In this document: positions 16,525 to 25,486 of the stretch, piece after piece | Position numbering within the stretch: the first letter of the stretch is position 1 | How the letters are laid out: the number at the start of each line of letters is the position of its first letter | Assembly: GCF_004923255.1 (NCBI RefSeq) | Contig: NZ_QYRT01000028.1 | Span: forward strand, 1-48,729 | DNA: 48,729 nucleotides | Source: Subtercola vilae | GTDB lineage: Bacteria; Actinomycetota; Actinomycetes; Actinomycetales; Microbacteriaceae | Direction: 5' to 3' | The notes under the pieces: model-generated | Database searches by the model: none | Told to the model about the DNA's origin: nothing | What the model saw: only the letters and a program-made list of their open reading frames with translations | Translations under genes and position numbers: made by a program

Positions 16525-17799
16525 ATGACCTCGCATGACTCCTCCCTCGCCCTGGACGTCGTGGTGCCCGTGTACAACGAGCAGAACGCGCTCGAGTCCT
16601 GCGTCAGACGCCTGGCTGCCTATCTCACCGAATCGATGTCGGTGGCCTGGCAGATCACCATCGCTGACAACGCCAGCGTCGATGCGACCCCCGAGATCGC
16701 CGACCGGCTGGCTGCAGAGATTTCCGCCGTGCGTGTCATCCATACGAAGCGCAAGGGTCGAGGCCATGCACTCAAGATGGCGTGGGGCTCGTCGACCGCA
16801 CACGTGCTCGCGTATGTCGACGTCGACCTGTCAACTGATCTCGCCGCCCTGCCGCCCCTGGTCGCTCCGCTGCTGTCGGGGCACTCCGACGTAGCCATCG
16901 GCACCCGGCTCTCCCGCTCGTCGCGCGTGGTGCGCGGCGGTAAGCGCGAGTTCATCTCCCGCAGCTACAACGTGCTGCTGCACGGCATGCTGGGCGCCAA
17001 CTTCTCTGACGCGCAGTGCGGTTTCAAAGCCATTCGTGCCGATGTTGCCGCCGCGCTCCTTCCACTCGTGCAAGACGACGCCTGGTTCTTCGACACCGAG
17101 CTGCTCGTCATCGCGCAGCGCAGCGGCCTGCGAATCCACGAGGTTCCCGTCGACTGGATCGACGACCTCGACTCCCGCGTCGAAATCGCCTCGACCGTGA
17201 AGCAAGACCTGCGCGGCGTCTTCCGCGTGGGCCGCGACCTCGCTCGCGGGGTCATCCCCGTGCAGTCGGTGTACGCCGAGCTCGGCCGTTCGCCCATCGG
17301 GCGTGTCGACCGGCCGTCGTTTCTCGGTCAGGTGGTTCGGTTCGCTGTGGTGGGCGGATGCTCCACCATCGCCTACGCCCTCCTCTACCTGCTCTCCCAG
17401 GGCCTCATCGGGTCTCAGGCCGCCAACTTCAGCGCGCTGCTCATCACAACCATCGCCAACACCTGGGCGAACCGGCGTTTCACGTTCGCCATTCGCGGGT
17501 CGGCAAAAGCTGTCACGCACCAGTTTCAGGGCTTGATCGTCTTTGCGCTTGCCTGGGTCATCACCTCGGGCTCGCTGCTCGCCCTGAACCTGTTCGCGCC
17601 GAGCGCGCCCACCGCGGTGGAGCTGATCGTGCTCACCGTTGCCAACCTCGTCGCCACCGCCCTGCGGTTCGTACTGCTGCGCCGCTGGGTGTTCAAGGCA
17701 CCCGCGGCTGAGCACACAACCGACCGCGAATGCACCTACGGCACCCCCGCCGCTGCCTCGGCCACCGAACATCCCACTCAGAAAGCGAGCGCCGCCTGA
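16525..17799 (+). CDS. Family 2 glycosyltransferase fused to a GtrA-like membrane domain
   Basis: 424 aa. Residues ~10-240 form a GT2 domain: LDVVVPVYNEQNALE, IADNASVDATPEIA, KRKGRGHALKMAW, the metal-binding DVDLSTDL, then DAQCGFKAIRAD and DTELLVIAQRSG as in dolichyl-phosphate-mannose-synthase-like enzymes. Residues ~270-395 hold four hydrophobic helices with the GtrA pattern (QVVRFAVVGGCSTIAYALLYLL ... ANFSALLITTIANTWANRRFTF). Such fusions make a polyprenyl-phosphate sugar and move it across the membrane. The stop overlaps the next ATG by one base, so it probably supplies the lipid-linked donor for the downstream GT39 enzyme. A GGGAGAG Shine-Dalgarno precedes the ATG. Confidence 0.9.
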   Translation: MTSHDSSLALDVVVPVYNEQNALESCVRRLAAYLTESMSVAWQITIADNASVDATPEIADRLAAEISAVRVIHTKRKGRGHALKMAWGSSTAHVLAYVDVDLSTDLAALPPLVAPLLSGHSDVAIGTRLSRSSRVVRGGKREFISRSYNVLLHGMLGANFSDAQCGFKAIRADVAAALLPLVQDDAWFFDTELLVIAQRSGLRIHEVPVDWIDDLDSRVEIASTVKQDLRGVFRVGRDLARGVIPVQSVYAELGRSPIGRVDRPSFLGQVVRFAVVGGCSTIAYALLYLLSQGLIGSQAANFSALLITTIANTWANRRFTFAIRGSAKAVTHQFQGLIVFALAWVITSGSLLALNLFAPSAPTAVELIVLTVANLVATALRFVLLRRWVFKAPAAEHTTDRECTYGTPAAASATEHPTQKASAA

Positions 17800-20009
17800 T
17801 GACCAGCAGCACTCTTCCCCGCCCGGTCAGCCCCGGCCGCACAGGCACCCCGTCTTCGAGCGACCTCAGCGCGCGCATCCGGAACCTCGGCCGTTCGCTC
17901 ATTCGCGGCCGCGCCACCAACGCAGTGTGGGAGCGCCCGGCTCTGCTCGGCCTGCTCATTCTCACGACCCTCGCCTACCTCTGGAACCTCTCGAACAGCG
18001 GCTACGCCAACGAGTTCTACTCGGCCGCCGTGCAGGCCGGCTCGCAGAACTGGGAGGCGTTTCTCTTCGGCTCGTCTGACGCCGGCAACTCGATCACGGT
18101 CGACAAGCCGCCCGCCAGCCTCTGGATCATGGCGCTCTCGGTGCGCGCCTTCGGCCTGAGCTCGTTCTCGATTCTGCTGCCCGAGGCCCTGATGGGCGTG
18201 CTCACCGTGGCCCTCGTCTACGTCATCGTGCGCCGGCACTTCTCGCCGGGAGCCGCCCTCATCGCGGGAGCCGTCATGGCCAGCACGCCGGTGGCGGCGC
18301 TGATGTTCCGGTTCAACAATCCCGATGCGCTGCTCGTTCTGCTGCTCACCGCCTCGGTCTACTTCACTCTGCGCGCCATCGAAAGCGGCCGCATGCGCTG
18401 GCTCCTGCTCGCCGGCGCCATGGTCGGCTTCGGCTTTCTCACCAAGCAACTGCAGGCCTTCGTCATCCTGCCGCCGCTCGTCGTCGCCTACGCCTGGGCC
18501 GCGCCCATCCCGTTTCGCCGCCGCATCGGGCACCTGTTCGCCGCGCTCGGCGCCGTCATCGTGTCGGCAGGCTGGTGGGTTGCGCTCATCGAACTCGTGC
18601 CCGCGTCGATGCGCCCCTACGTCGGCGGTTCGCAGAACAACGACTTCCTCGAACTGACCTTCGGCTACAACGGCTTTGGTCGCCTCACCGGCGCCGAAAC
18701 CGGCAGCGTCACCGGCGGCGCTGGCGGCGGCGCCACGACCGGCGGCCAATGGGGGGCCACCGGCTTCACCCGCCTGTTCGATGGCGAATTCGGCGGCCAG
18801 ATCGCCTGGCTCATCCCGGCAGCCCTCGCCCTGCTCGTCATCTCGTTTGTGCTCCTGCGTCGCCAGAAGCGAACGGATGCGCGCCGCGCCACCCTCGTCA
18901 TGTTCGGTGGCTGGCTGGTGGTGACCGGGCTGCTGTTCAGTTTCATGGCCGGAATCTTCCACGCCTATTACACGGTCGCTCTCGCACCTGCCATCGCGGG
19001 CGTCGTCGGAGCCGGCGCCGTTCTCCTCTTCAACACCCGCCGCCATCTCTGGGCCCGCCTCGTCTCGGCCGCGCTCGTACTCGTCACCGTCTTCTGGGCC
19101 TACTCGCTGCTGACGCGGGCGGCCGAATGGATGCCCTGGCTCAAGTTCGCCGTCGTCATCCTCGGTGTCGTGGCCGCCGTTCTGCTGGTCTTCCGGTTCA
19201 CGGTTCGCGCTCTACGAATCACGACCATCGTCGTCACCCTCACAGCGGTGCTCCTGGCGCCCACCGCGTACACCCTCGAAACCATCTCGGTCGGACACAC
19301 CGGCTCGATCGTCACGGCGGGCCCCACTGTCGCATCGTCAACCTCGTTCGGCGGCGGAGCGTTCGGTGCCCGCGGCGGGGCCGGCAACTTCGCCGGTGGC
19401 CGGCGCACGGCTGGCGGCGGCACGGCCGGAACCGGCGGTGCCGGTGGTGCGGGTACCGCTCCGCAGGGCGGCTTCGGCCAGCTCGGCGGCGGTACCGGTA
19501 CCGGCACCGGAGCTGGTACGGGTACGGGCACGACGGGCGGTATGGGTACGGGCGGTACGGGCACGGGAACGCCCGGCGGTACCGGCACCGGCACCCCCAC
19601 CGGCACCCGCGGCGGTGGCGGCGGCGGCGGAGGCCTGCTCGGCGGAGCCACGGTCAGCACCCAGGTCAGCGCACTGCTGAAGGCCAATGCTTCCAGCTAC
19701 ACCTGGGCGGCCGCGGCCATCGGCTCCCAGAACGCCGCCAGCTACCAGCTCGCCACCCAGGCGGCCGTCATGCCCATCGGCGGCTTCAACGGCAGCGACC
19801 CCTCACCCACCCTCGCAGGGTTCACGGCCGATGTGGCTGCGGGCAAGATCCACTACTTCATCTCCTCTGGCAACATCGGAACCTCGAACGGCGGCAGCTC
19901 CATCTCCTCCCAGATCGCGAGCTGGGTGGCCGCGAACTTCACCGCCACCTCCGTCGACGGAACCACCCTCTACGACCTGACCGCCGCCTCAACCACGGCG
20001 ACCAGCTAG
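17799..20009 (+). CDS. GT39/ArnT-like membrane glycosyltransferase with Gly-rich loop and extracytoplasmic C-terminal domain
   Basis: 736 aa from the ATG at 17799 that overlaps the previous stop by one base. The N-terminal half has about 11 membrane helices and the family features of YkcB-like mannosyltransferases: YANEFYSAAVQAGSQNWEAFLFGSSDAGNSITVDKPP, FRFNNPDALLVLLL and LTFGYNGFGRL. Residues ~517-621 are a low-complexity Gly/Thr stretch, then a ~115-residue soluble domain (STQVSALLKANASSYTW ... GGFNGSDPSPTLAGF) is predicted outside the membrane, as in YkcB relatives. It likely uses a polyprenyl-phosphate sugar made by its neighbour to glycosylate an extracytoplasmic acceptor; the acceptor is unknown. 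Confidence 0.87.
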   Translation: MTSSTLPRPVSPGRTGTPSSSDLSARIRNLGRSLIRGRATNAVWERPALLGLLILTTLAYLWNLSNSGYANEFYSAAVQAGSQNWEAFLFGSSDAGNSITVDKPPASLWIMALSVRAFGLSSFSILLPEALMGVLTVALVYVIVRRHFSPGAALIAGAVMASTPVAALMFRFNNPDALLVLLLTASVYFTLRAIESGRMRWLLLAGAMVGFGFLTKQLQAFVILPPLVVAYAWAAPIPFRRRIGHLFAALGAVIVSAGWWVALIELVPASMRPYVGGSQNNDFLELTFGYNGFGRLTGAETGSVTGGAGGGATTGGQWGATGFTRLFDGEFGGQIAWLIPAALALLVISFVLLRRQKRTDARRATLVMFGGWLVVTGLLFSFMAGIFHAYYTVALAPAIAGVVGAGAVLLFNTRRHLWARLVSAALVLVTVFWAYSLLTRAAEWMPWLKFAVVILGVVAAVLLVFRFTVRALRITTIVVTLTAVLLAPTAYTLETISVGHTGSIVTAGPTVASSTSFGGGAFGARGGAGNFAGGRRTAGGGTAGTGGAGGAGTAPQGGFGQLGGGTGTGTGAGTGTGTTGGMGTGGTGTGTPGGTGTGTPTGTRGGGGGGGGLLGGATVSTQVSALLKANASSYTWAAAAIGSQNAASYQLATQAAVMPIGGFNGSDPSPTLAGFTADVAAGKIHYFISSGNIGTSNGGSSISSQIASWVAANFTATSVDGTTLYDLTAASTTATS
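19348..19662. repeat. In-frame Gly/Thr-coding low-complexity tract
   Basis: Irregular tandem GGTACC/GGCACC/GGTACG-type hexamers encode a Gly-Thr-Gly-rich stretch of about 105 residues inside the glycosyltransferase. The tract keeps the reading frame and joins the last membrane helix to the C-terminal domain. Length variation between strains is likely. Confidence 0.8.
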
Positions 20010-20018
20010 CGGCCTCGT

Positions 20019-20037
20019 GGGGGCTCTGATCGCCCCC
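20019..20037 (+). terminator. Possible hairpin after the glycosyltransferase operon
   Basis: GGGGGC (20019-20024) and GCCCCC (20032-20037) can pair around a 7-base loop, ten bases after the stop. No U-run follows, so this is a weak candidate. Confidence 0.35.
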
Positions 20038-20085
20038 GGCTAAGCTGTTCAGCGTCGAAACTTCGCCGTCGAAAGGTTCTGGCTC

Positions 20086-20967
20086 GTGGGTCGTGTGTTC
20101 GTAGTGGGTTCGTTGAACGTCGACTCGGTCGTGCGAGTCGAGCGTCATCCCTCGCCCGGTGAAACCGTTCGGGGCGGCGACCTCGCCACCTTCTGGGGCG
20201 GCAAAGGCGCGAACCAGGCTGTCGCGGCCGCCGAAGCCGGGGCAGACGTCATCTTCATCGGCCGTGTCGGCGACGACCCCGAAGGCCACGCCTACCGCAC
20301 CCGCCTCGCCTCCCGCTCGATCGACGTCAGGCCCCTCGGCATCACCCATGGTGTCACCACCGGCCACGCCATGATCGCCGTCTCCGGCGACGGCGAGAAC
20401 ACCATCATCGTCTCGCCCGGCGCCAACGCCCGTGTCACCCTCGACGACCTCGCCCTCCTCCGCCCCGCCTCCTTCTCCGCCACCGACACCCTCAACACCA
20501 CCGACACGGCCTACGACTCCGAGCCGGGCGGCATCACTGCAGGAGATGTGCTGCTCGCGTCGCTCGAGCTCGACTTCGACGTGGTGTCCGAAGCGGTGCG
20601 CCTGGCTGCGGCCGCAGGGGCGCGGGTGGTGCTGAACCTCGCTCCGTTCGCCGTGCTGCCGGCCGGGGTACTGGCGCTGGCCGACCCCGTGATCGTCAAT
20701 GAGCACGAGGCAGAGGAGCTCCGGGCATCCGGAGCCCTGCCCCCCTCGGTGCTCATCACTCTCGGCCCTGACGGATCCCGCTGGGGCAGCACAACCGTGC
20801 CCGGCACCCGCGTCGACTCCGTCGTCGACACCACTGGGGCCGGCGACACCTACTGCGGAACCCTCGCCGCCCATCTCGCCGCCGGCGCCACCCCCGACGC
20901 GGCCATGCTTGCTGCCAGTGCCGCCGCCGCTCGCAGCGTCACCTGGCTGGGCGCCCAGCCCGCCTGA
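20086..20967 (+). CDS. rbsK: Ribokinase (PfkB family sugar kinase)
   Basis: 293 aa from GTG at 20086, with GAAAGG nine bases upstream. N-terminal VVGSLNVDSVVRVERHPSPGETV and GGKGANQAVAAAEAG are PfkB signature 1 with ribokinase character (N-x-D, GGKGANQA). C-terminal DTTGAGDTYCGTLAAHLA is PfkB signature 2 with catalytic D254. These features are typical of RbsK, which makes ribose-5-phosphate. There is an extra ~15-residue stretch around 140-150 (TDTLNTTDTAYDSEPG). It converges on the rhamnosidase gene and is not clearly part of the rhamnose regulon; another pentose as substrate is possible. Confidence 0.87.
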   Translation: MGRVFVVGSLNVDSVVRVERHPSPGETVRGGDLATFWGGKGANQAVAAAEAGADVIFIGRVGDDPEGHAYRTRLASRSIDVRPLGITHGVTTGHAMIAVSGDGENTIIVSPGANARVTLDDLALLRPASFSATDTLNTTDTAYDSEPGGITAGDVLLASLELDFDVVSEAVRLAAAAGARVVLNLAPFAVLPAGVLALADPVIVNEHEAEELRASGALPPSVLITLGPDGSRWGSTTVPGTRVDSVVDTTGAGDTYCGTLAAHLAAGATPDAAMLAASAAAARSVTWLGAQPA

Positions 20968-21046
20968 CCCCGCTCTGCGCCTCAGCCCCCGCCCCTGGTT
21001 CTCCGAGCGGGCCGTTGGCGACCCGCGTGCGCGCTGACGTGGGCCG

Positions 21047-23743
21047 TCAGGCAGCGGCCGACGTGAAGGTGTGCGCGCCGGGACCGACCGCGAGCAGGCG
21101 CCCGTCGGGCAGCTCGAGGGTGCCCGTGGTGCCGAGCGGCAGCGACACATCGACCGTGAGGCTGCCACCCCCCACCCGCCACGCGATCGAGACCGTTCCG
21201 TACGGCGACTCGTGCCGCGCACTCGCCGATGTCAGCCCCCCTCCCGGCCGCGGCGCGAACGCGACCGTGCGATACCCGGGCGACGCCGGCGCGAGCCCCG
21301 CCACCACGCGGTGCAGCCAGTCGGCCACGGCGCCGAGCGCGTAGTGGTTGAACGAGGTCATCTCGCCCGGGTTGATGGTTCCGTCGGGCAGCTGGCTGTC
21401 CCATCGCTCCCAGATCGTGGTCGCCCCGCTCGCCACGGTGTACAGCCACGACGGGCACTCCTGCTCGAGCAGCAGCGCGTAGGCGCGTTCCACCCCGCCG
21501 GTGCTCGTGAGGGCGTCGGAGACGACGTTGGTGCCGGCGAATCCGGTGGCGATGCGATTGCCCGCTGTTTCGACGAGCGACGCCAGGCGAGCACCGGCTC
21601 CCGCCACCTGGGCGGGAGTGGGCAGAAGGTCGAATTCGATGGCCAGCGCATAGGCGGTCTGGGCGTCGCTCGTGAGCCGGCCATCCGGAAGCACGTACTC
21701 GGCAGCGAACGCCGCCCGAACCTCGGCCGCCAGCGCGAAGTACCGCGCCGCATCGGCGGTGAGGCCGAGCACTTCAGCCGAGCGCGCGAGGTGCAGCGTC
21801 GACCACGCGAAGTACGCCGTCGCCACGAGGTACCGGTCGGTGAGCGCGTCGGCCGGGTCTTCGGGCGGCGCGGCGGGGTCGAGCCAGTCGCCGAGTTGAA
21901 ACCCGGTGTTCCACAGACGGCTGGGGCCCGCCAGCGACTCCATCAGGTCGACCCAGCCCTTCGCGCTCTCATACTGGGCCGCGAGGATGCCCGTGTCACC
22001 GAATCGCTCGTAGAGCACCCACGGGGTGAGCACCGCCACGTCACCCCACACCGCGCCGGGGCGAATCGGCGTCCACATCTCGCCGCCCGGAATCACCGGA
22101 ACGTACCAGGGCACCGTGCCGTCAGGCAGCTGCTCGGCCGCCACATCGCGAAGCCAGGAGCCGAGCATTCCCGAGCAGTCGTACAGAAAGGATGCCGTCG
22201 GAGCGAACACTTGAATGTCGCCTGTCCAGCCCAACCGTTCGTCGCGCTGGGGGCAGTCGGTGGGAATGTCGACGAAGTTGCCGCGCATGCTCCACCGCAC
22301 GTTCTCGTGCAGGCGGTTGACGAGCGGGTCTGACGATTCGAACCATCCGGTGCGCGCCATGTCGGTGTGGTAGACCCGGGCAACGATGTCGCCGGGCCGC
22401 AGTTCGCCCGGCCATCCGGTGACCTCGGCGTAGCGAAAACCGTGGATCGTGAAGCGCGGCTCCCACACCTCTTCGCCGCCGCCCGCGAGCGTGTAGCGGT
22501 CGGTCGCCGCGGCCCCCCGCAGCGGCCGCGTGTAGAGCTCGCCGTCGTGCAGCACTTCGGCGTGCCTCAGCGTCACGGTCTGCCCGCGTTCGCCTCGCAC
22601 CCGGATGCTCAGCCGACCCGACAGGTTCTGCCCGAAGTCGAGCAGGGTGGCGCCCGACGGGCTCGAGGTGACAGAGACAGGCTCGAGCTCTTCAGTCGAG
22701 CGCACTGGCGGCCCCTGCGGCGCGATGAGCACCGTAGCGTCGTGCGGCGAGACCACCACGGGGGTGAACCCGCTCGCGTCGAACCCGGGCGACGACCATC
22801 CGGGGCCCGCTACCTCGACGCCATTGCCCGCCCCCGCCGCACCCGCCTCGACCACGTCGCCCGACCCCGCCGTCACCCGCGCGTCGAACGTCTCGCCGTC
22901 GTACAGCTCGGTGAACCCGATCGGGCCGAACCCGGCCTGCCAGTCGGCGTCGGTCGCGACTGTCACCGTGCGCCCATCGTCGAGCGTCACCTCGAGCTGC
23001 GCGATGAGCGCCAGCTCGGTGCCGTACAGGTTGCGGTGGCCGCCGTTGAAGCCGTACCGCCCGCGAAACCAGCCGTCGGCGAGCCACGAGCCGATCACGT
23101 TGGCTCCGGATGCGAGGTGTGCGGTGACGTCGTACGTGTAGTACCGCAGGCGCTCGCCGTAGACGGTCCAGCCGGGGCTGAGGGCGTCGTCGCCCACGCG
23201 CTTGCCGTTGATCTCGACCTCGTAGAGGCCGTGCGCGGTGACGTAGAGGCGGGCCGAGGCGACGCCGGCGTCGAGCGTGAATTCTCGGCGGAGCAGCGGC
23301 GGGCGCCGGTCGGCTGCGTCGTCTTCGGCCCACGCGGGGCCGGCGGCGAGGGCGCTCCAGTCGCCGGGCTGCAGCAACCCTGCTTCGACCACGCCCTGCT
23401 CCGACCACTCGGAGACCGCGCCGAACACCGTGTCGGAGGTGGTTGCGGCGGTCGAGTCGGCGGCGCCCGCGCCGGCACCCCACACCCGCACGCGCACGGC
23501 CACCCGTTCGCGCGACGTGAGCGGGGCATCCGGCCACGCCACCAGCACCTGCTCGCCCGACACGATGCGGCCCGACGAGTGCACCTCGCCGCCGCGCTCG
23601 AACGACACCTCGTAGGCCGTCTGCACCCACTCGTTGTCGCCCGCGTCGCCGCTGGCCTTCCACGACAGCCGCGGCTCGGCCTCGCCGATGCCGAGGGCGT
23701 CGCGGTGGTGCTCGAACGTGGGTGCGGTGATGCTGACGGTCAT
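21047..23743 (-). CDS. Alpha-L-rhamnosidase, GH78 (first copy)
   Basis: 898 aa from ATG at 23743 (MTVSITAPTF...). Domain order matches GH78: N-terminal Ig-like/accessory beta domains (to ~400), then an (alpha/alpha)6 barrel with IPTDCPQRDERLGWTGD (496-508 region, carrying the acidic active-site residues) and GEMTSFNHYALGAV (E794), then a C-terminal beta domain. It removes terminal alpha-L-rhamnose. No signal peptide is present, so it probably acts in the cytoplasm on imported rhamnosides. It is the last gene of the rhamnose operon, 149 bp after rhaB; that gap is rich in GGTGCGG repeats and has no gene. An in-frame upstream extension to 24253 lies antisense-like over rhaB and is not real. Confidence 0.93.
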   Translation of the reverse strand: MTVSITAPTFEHHRDALGIGEAEPRLSWKASGDAGDNEWVQTAYEVSFERGGEVHSSGRIVSGEQVLVAWPDAPLTSRERVAVRVRVWGAGAGAADSTAATTSDTVFGAVSEWSEQGVVEAGLLQPGDWSALAAGPAWAEDDAADRRPPLLRREFTLDAGVASARLYVTAHGLYEVEINGKRVGDDALSPGWTVYGERLRYYTYDVTAHLASGANVIGSWLADGWFRGRYGFNGGHRNLYGTELALIAQLEVTLDDGRTVTVATDADWQAGFGPIGFTELYDGETFDARVTAGSGDVVEAGAAGAGNGVEVAGPGWSSPGFDASGFTPVVVSPHDATVLIAPQGPPVRSTEELEPVSVTSSPSGATLLDFGQNLSGRLSIRVRGERGQTVTLRHAEVLHDGELYTRPLRGAAATDRYTLAGGGEEVWEPRFTIHGFRYAEVTGWPGELRPGDIVARVYHTDMARTGWFESSDPLVNRLHENVRWSMRGNFVDIPTDCPQRDERLGWTGDIQVFAPTASFLYDCSGMLGSWLRDVAAEQLPDGTVPWYVPVIPGGEMWTPIRPGAVWGDVAVLTPWVLYERFGDTGILAAQYESAKGWVDLMESLAGPSRLWNTGFQLGDWLDPAAPPEDPADALTDRYLVATAYFAWSTLHLARSAEVLGLTADAARYFALAAEVRAAFAAEYVLPDGRLTSDAQTAYALAIEFDLLPTPAQVAGAGARLASLVETAGNRIATGFAGTNVVSDALTSTGGVERAYALLLEQECPSWLYTVASGATTIWERWDSQLPDGTINPGEMTSFNHYALGAVADWLHRVVAGLAPASPGYRTVAFAPRPGGGLTSASARHESPYGTVSIAWRVGGGSLTVDVSLPLGTTGTLELPDGRLLAVGPGAHTFTSAAA

Positions 23744-23892
23744 GGCTGCTTTTCTCTCTGAATCGACGCTGATCTGAAGGGGTGCTGCGGGGTCGTGCAG
23801 GTGGTGCGGGTGGTGCGGGCCGGGAAAGGCGGCGCGGGCGGTGCGCGGTGTTTCGCGTCGAGCTGGTCGCGCGAGGCAGCCCGCAGCCCGCC

Positions 23893-25392
23893 CTACCGCC
23901 CCCGCGGCCGGTACCGCGTCGGCCGGAACGTCGCCGACACGACCGCCCGCAACGCCTCGAGCGAGCTGCCCACGGGCACCATGCCCGCCGCGCGCGCTTG
24001 CACGAGAATGTTGCCAATGGCCGTCGCCTCCACCGGCCCCGCCAGCACGGTCAGCCCAGTGCGGTCGGCGGTCAGCTGGCAGAGCAGCTCGTTCAGCGAG
24101 CCGCCCCCCACGATGTGGATCGCCGAGACGGTCTTGCCCGTCAACTCCGCCGCCTGCTGCACCGTCGTGGCATACGCCACGGCCAGGCTCTCGAGAATCG
24201 AGCGCGTGAACTCGGCGGGGTTCTGAGGCACAGCGACCCCGTGTTCTCGGCACCAGTCGGCGATGCGCGACGGCATGTCTCCGGGGGTGATGAACCGGTC
24301 ATCCGCCGCGTCGAAGACGCTCACGGGTGCGGTGACAGCCGATGCTCGGGCGAGCAGTTCGGCGAGTTCGATGGGGGTTCCGGATGCCCGTTCCCACGTT
24401 CTGACCGACTCCGACAGCAGCCACAACCCTGACACATTCTTCAGGTACCGCACCCGCCCGTCGACGCCGCCCTCGTTCGTGAAGTTGGCGGCGCGGCCCT
24501 CCTCGCTCACAACGGGCGATTCGAGCTCGACTCCCACAAGCGACCACGTACCGCTCGAGATGTACGCGAAGTCGTCGTCGGTCGCGGGCACCGCGACCAC
24601 GGCCGATGCGGTGTCGTGCGAGCCCACGAGCGTGACCCCTACGCCCGGCCCGGCACCCAGGTCGGAGGCCACCTCGGGCAGCAGTCGCCCGAGCGAACTC
24701 CCGGGTTCGGCGAGCCGCGGAAGAAGGCCCGCAGGCAGCCCGAGGCGCGTCATCAGCTCAGCATCCCAGCCGCGCGTGTGCGGGTTCAGCAGCCCGGTGG
24801 TCGACGCGTTCGTGATCTCGGCGACGCCCACGCCGGTGAGCCAGTACCCGAGCAGGTCAGGTATCAGCAATACCGTGTCGGCCAAGGCGAGGTCTCCGGA
24901 TGCCCGGTCGGCAGCAAGCTGGAACAGTGAGTTGAACGGCAGATGTTGCAGCCCGTTCAACCGGTACAGTTCGGCCGGCCCGACCACCGAGTGCACGGCG
25001 GCAACCCCTGCCGTCGTGCGCTCGTCACGGTAGTTGTACGGAGCCCCGAGCATCCGGCCGCCCCGCAACAACGCGTAGTCGACCGCCCACGAGTCGACGC
25101 CGATCGACACCACGTCGGGCTCGTCGCGAAGTGCGCTGCGGAGCCCGGCGCCGACCGACCGGTACAACTCGAGGATGTTCCAGTGCAGCCCGAACGCAGC
25201 CTCGCCGCTCGCCTGGCCAGCGGCCGCTCCCGCACCCGCATCCGCATCCGCATCCGCGCGGCCTTCGTACACCCGCACAGGTTGATTCGGAAAGCGCGCC
25301 ACATGCTGCATGCGCACCTCACCGTCGCCCACGTACCCGAGGATCACCCGCCCACTCGTCGCCCCCAGGTCGACCGCGACAACCGCGCTCAC
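23893..25392 (-). CDS. rhaB: Rhamnulokinase
   Basis: 499 aa from GTG at 25392, with GGAGGAG six bases upstream. FGGY-family kinase: VVAVDLGATSGRVILG phosphate-1 motif at the N-terminus, GLHWNILELYRSV, SIGVDSWAVDYALL, YRDERTTAGV, the GSHDTASAVVAVP and YISSGTWSLVG segments, and IVGGGSLNELLCQL near the C-terminus. This is the rhamnulokinase pattern; it phosphorylates L-rhamnulose. A small Ala/Asp/Gly insert (about residues 43-60, ADADADAGAG) comes from a 6-bp repeat. The gene follows rhaEW after 94 bases that contain a 13-bp inverted repeat covering this start site. Confidence 0.93.
   Translation of the reverse strand: MSAVVAVDLGATSGRVILGYVGDGEVRMQHVARFPNQPVRVYEGRADADADAGAGAAAGQASGEAAFGLHWNILELYRSVGAGLRSALRDEPDVVSIGVDSWAVDYALLRGGRMLGAPYNYRDERTTAGVAAVHSVVGPAELYRLNGLQHLPFNSLFQLAADRASGDLALADTVLLIPDLLGYWLTGVGVAEITNASTTGLLNPHTRGWDAELMTRLGLPAGLLPRLAEPGSSLGRLLPEVASDLGAGPGVGVTLVGSHDTASAVVAVPATDDDFAYISSGTWSLVGVELESPVVSEEGRAANFTNEGGVDGRVRYLKNVSGLWLLSESVRTWERASGTPIELAELLARASAVTAPVSVFDAADDRFITPGDMPSRIADWCREHGVAVPQNPAEFTRSILESLAVAYATTVQQAAELTGKTVSAIHIVGGGSLNELLCQLTADRTGLTVLAGPVEATAIGNILVQARAAGMVPVGSSLEALRAVVSATFRPTRYRPRGR
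25236..25259. repeat. 6-bp tandem repeat within rhaB
   Basis: About four in-frame copies of a CGCATC-type hexamer encode the ADADADA stretch near the N-terminus of rhamnulokinase. Changes in copy number would keep the frame. Confidence 0.7.
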
Positions 25393-25465
25393 CGCCCGCT
25401 CCTCCCGCCGCCGCTCGTGAATCCGCCCGCGTTGGAGGAGAAGGAGGCGGTTGAGGAGCGGGCGG
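25392..25465 (-). promoter_or_regulatory. Inverted repeat able to mask the rhaB ribosome-binding site
   Basis: CCGCCCGCTCCTC at 25392-25404 is perfectly complementary to GAGGAGCGGGCGG at 25453-25465, with a 48-base loop. In the minus-strand transcript the 3' arm includes the GGAG core of the rhaB Shine-Dalgarno and reaches the first base of the GTG start. A 13-bp GC-rich helix would strongly limit initiation unless opened by translation of rhaEW or by a ligand or protein. Confidence 0.6.
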
Positions 25466-25486
25466 CGAGGGCGGCGGGCGGGTGGC

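Noticed and set aside
19348-19662. Gly-rich tract as a possible PE_PGRS-like or non-coding repeat array
   Set aside because: It is in frame inside a conserved membrane glycosyltransferase with family sequence on both sides.
23744-24253. N-terminal extension of the first GH78 rhamnosidase
   Set aside because: It overlaps rhaB on the same strand in another frame and lacks similarity; the ATG at 23743 begins the conserved domain.
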